From Chromatiales bacterium (GTDB lineage: Bacteria; Pseudomonadota; Gammaproteobacteria; Steroidobacterales; GCA-2729495), in assembly GCA_016789845.1 (NCBI GenBank), contig JAEUQA010000034.1, positions 1 through 61,419 of the forward strand: a DNA stretch of 61,419 nucleotides, written 5' to 3'. The notes below the pieces were generated by a model. It did not search any database, was not told the DNA's origin, and was given only the letters and a program-made list of their open reading frames with translations. Made by a program: the position numbers and the translations under genes. The first letter of the stretch is position 1, and every line of letters begins with the position of its first letter. Positions 61,370-61,419 of the stretch are shown piece by piece.

Positions 61370-61419
61370 CTTTCAGAGGCACCGGGTTTGGCATCTGGGC
61401 ATTTGCGCGGCAACGCCGC

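Overview
The window is a 61.4 kb GC-rich bacterial chromosome segment. Gene content and order (purMN-DUF2066-CDP-alcohol transferase-hda; apbC-dcd beside metG, rnf genes and nth; aceE-aceF-lpdA with a lipoyl domain on the E3; MoxR-DUF58-transglutaminase) point to a gammaproteobacterium, probably near Xanthomonadales, Nevskiales or Steroidobacterales. VPLPA-CTERM, HAF-repeat, dockerin and UrcA-family secreted proteins fit an environmental lineage of that kind. No rRNA, tRNA or CRISPR array was seen. This placement is an inference from gene content only.

Layout. (1) 1-7.1 kb is an accessory region made of decayed IS91/ISCR-like transposase pieces and truncated genes (HAF protein, Rieske oxygenase, TPR protein, part-duplicate of a membrane-protein gene), with intact genes for a TolB/TPR regulator, an UrcA protein and a VPLPA-CTERM protein. 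(2) 7.1-13.6 kb is a minus-strand run: DJ-1/PfpI protein, membrane protein, DTW tRNA-modification enzyme, nadC, a long palindrome, a PuuD-like membrane protein, rnt and a leucyl aminopeptidase, mostly joined by 4-bp stop/start overlaps. (3) 13.7-19.5 kb is the pyruvate dehydrogenase operon aceE-aceF-lpdA. (4) 19.5-25.9 kb holds small metabolic and membrane genes. (5) 38.1-24.5 kb is a long minus-strand block: HEAT-repeat protein kinase, two pilus-retraction ATPases, metG, rnfA, a DUF697 gene where rnfB would be expected, rnfCDGE, nth and an FGGY kinase. (6) 38.3-39.7 kb is apbC-dcd. (7) 39.9-45.2 kb is a second accessory region: a dockerin/thrombospondin-3 protein and a nine-heme cytochrome lipoprotein enclosed by IS91-like remnants, with truncated cupin and UbiD genes. 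(8) 45.2-61.4 kb is housekeeping: purNM, DUF2066, a phosphatidyltransferase, hda, wrbA, acylphosphatase, a lytic transglycosylase, proS, pssA, uracil-DNA glycosylase, rimI, a UMF1 transporter, the tgpA-DUF58-moxR cluster and msrB.

The most unusual signals are: (a) pairs of inverted REP-like palindromes read in frame as the linker just behind the lipoyl domain in both aceF and lpdA, including a perfect 32-bp inverted repeat in lpdA; (b) the same repeat family supplying the TAG stop codon of nth and of the lytic transglycosylase gene; (c) an rnf locus with no rnfB; (d) a HEAT-repeat Ser/Thr kinase directly upstream of two PilT-type ATPases; (e) a nine-heme lipoprotein between direct repeats of an IS91-like transposase end. 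All similarity statements come from reading the sequence and from family knowledge; no database search was run.
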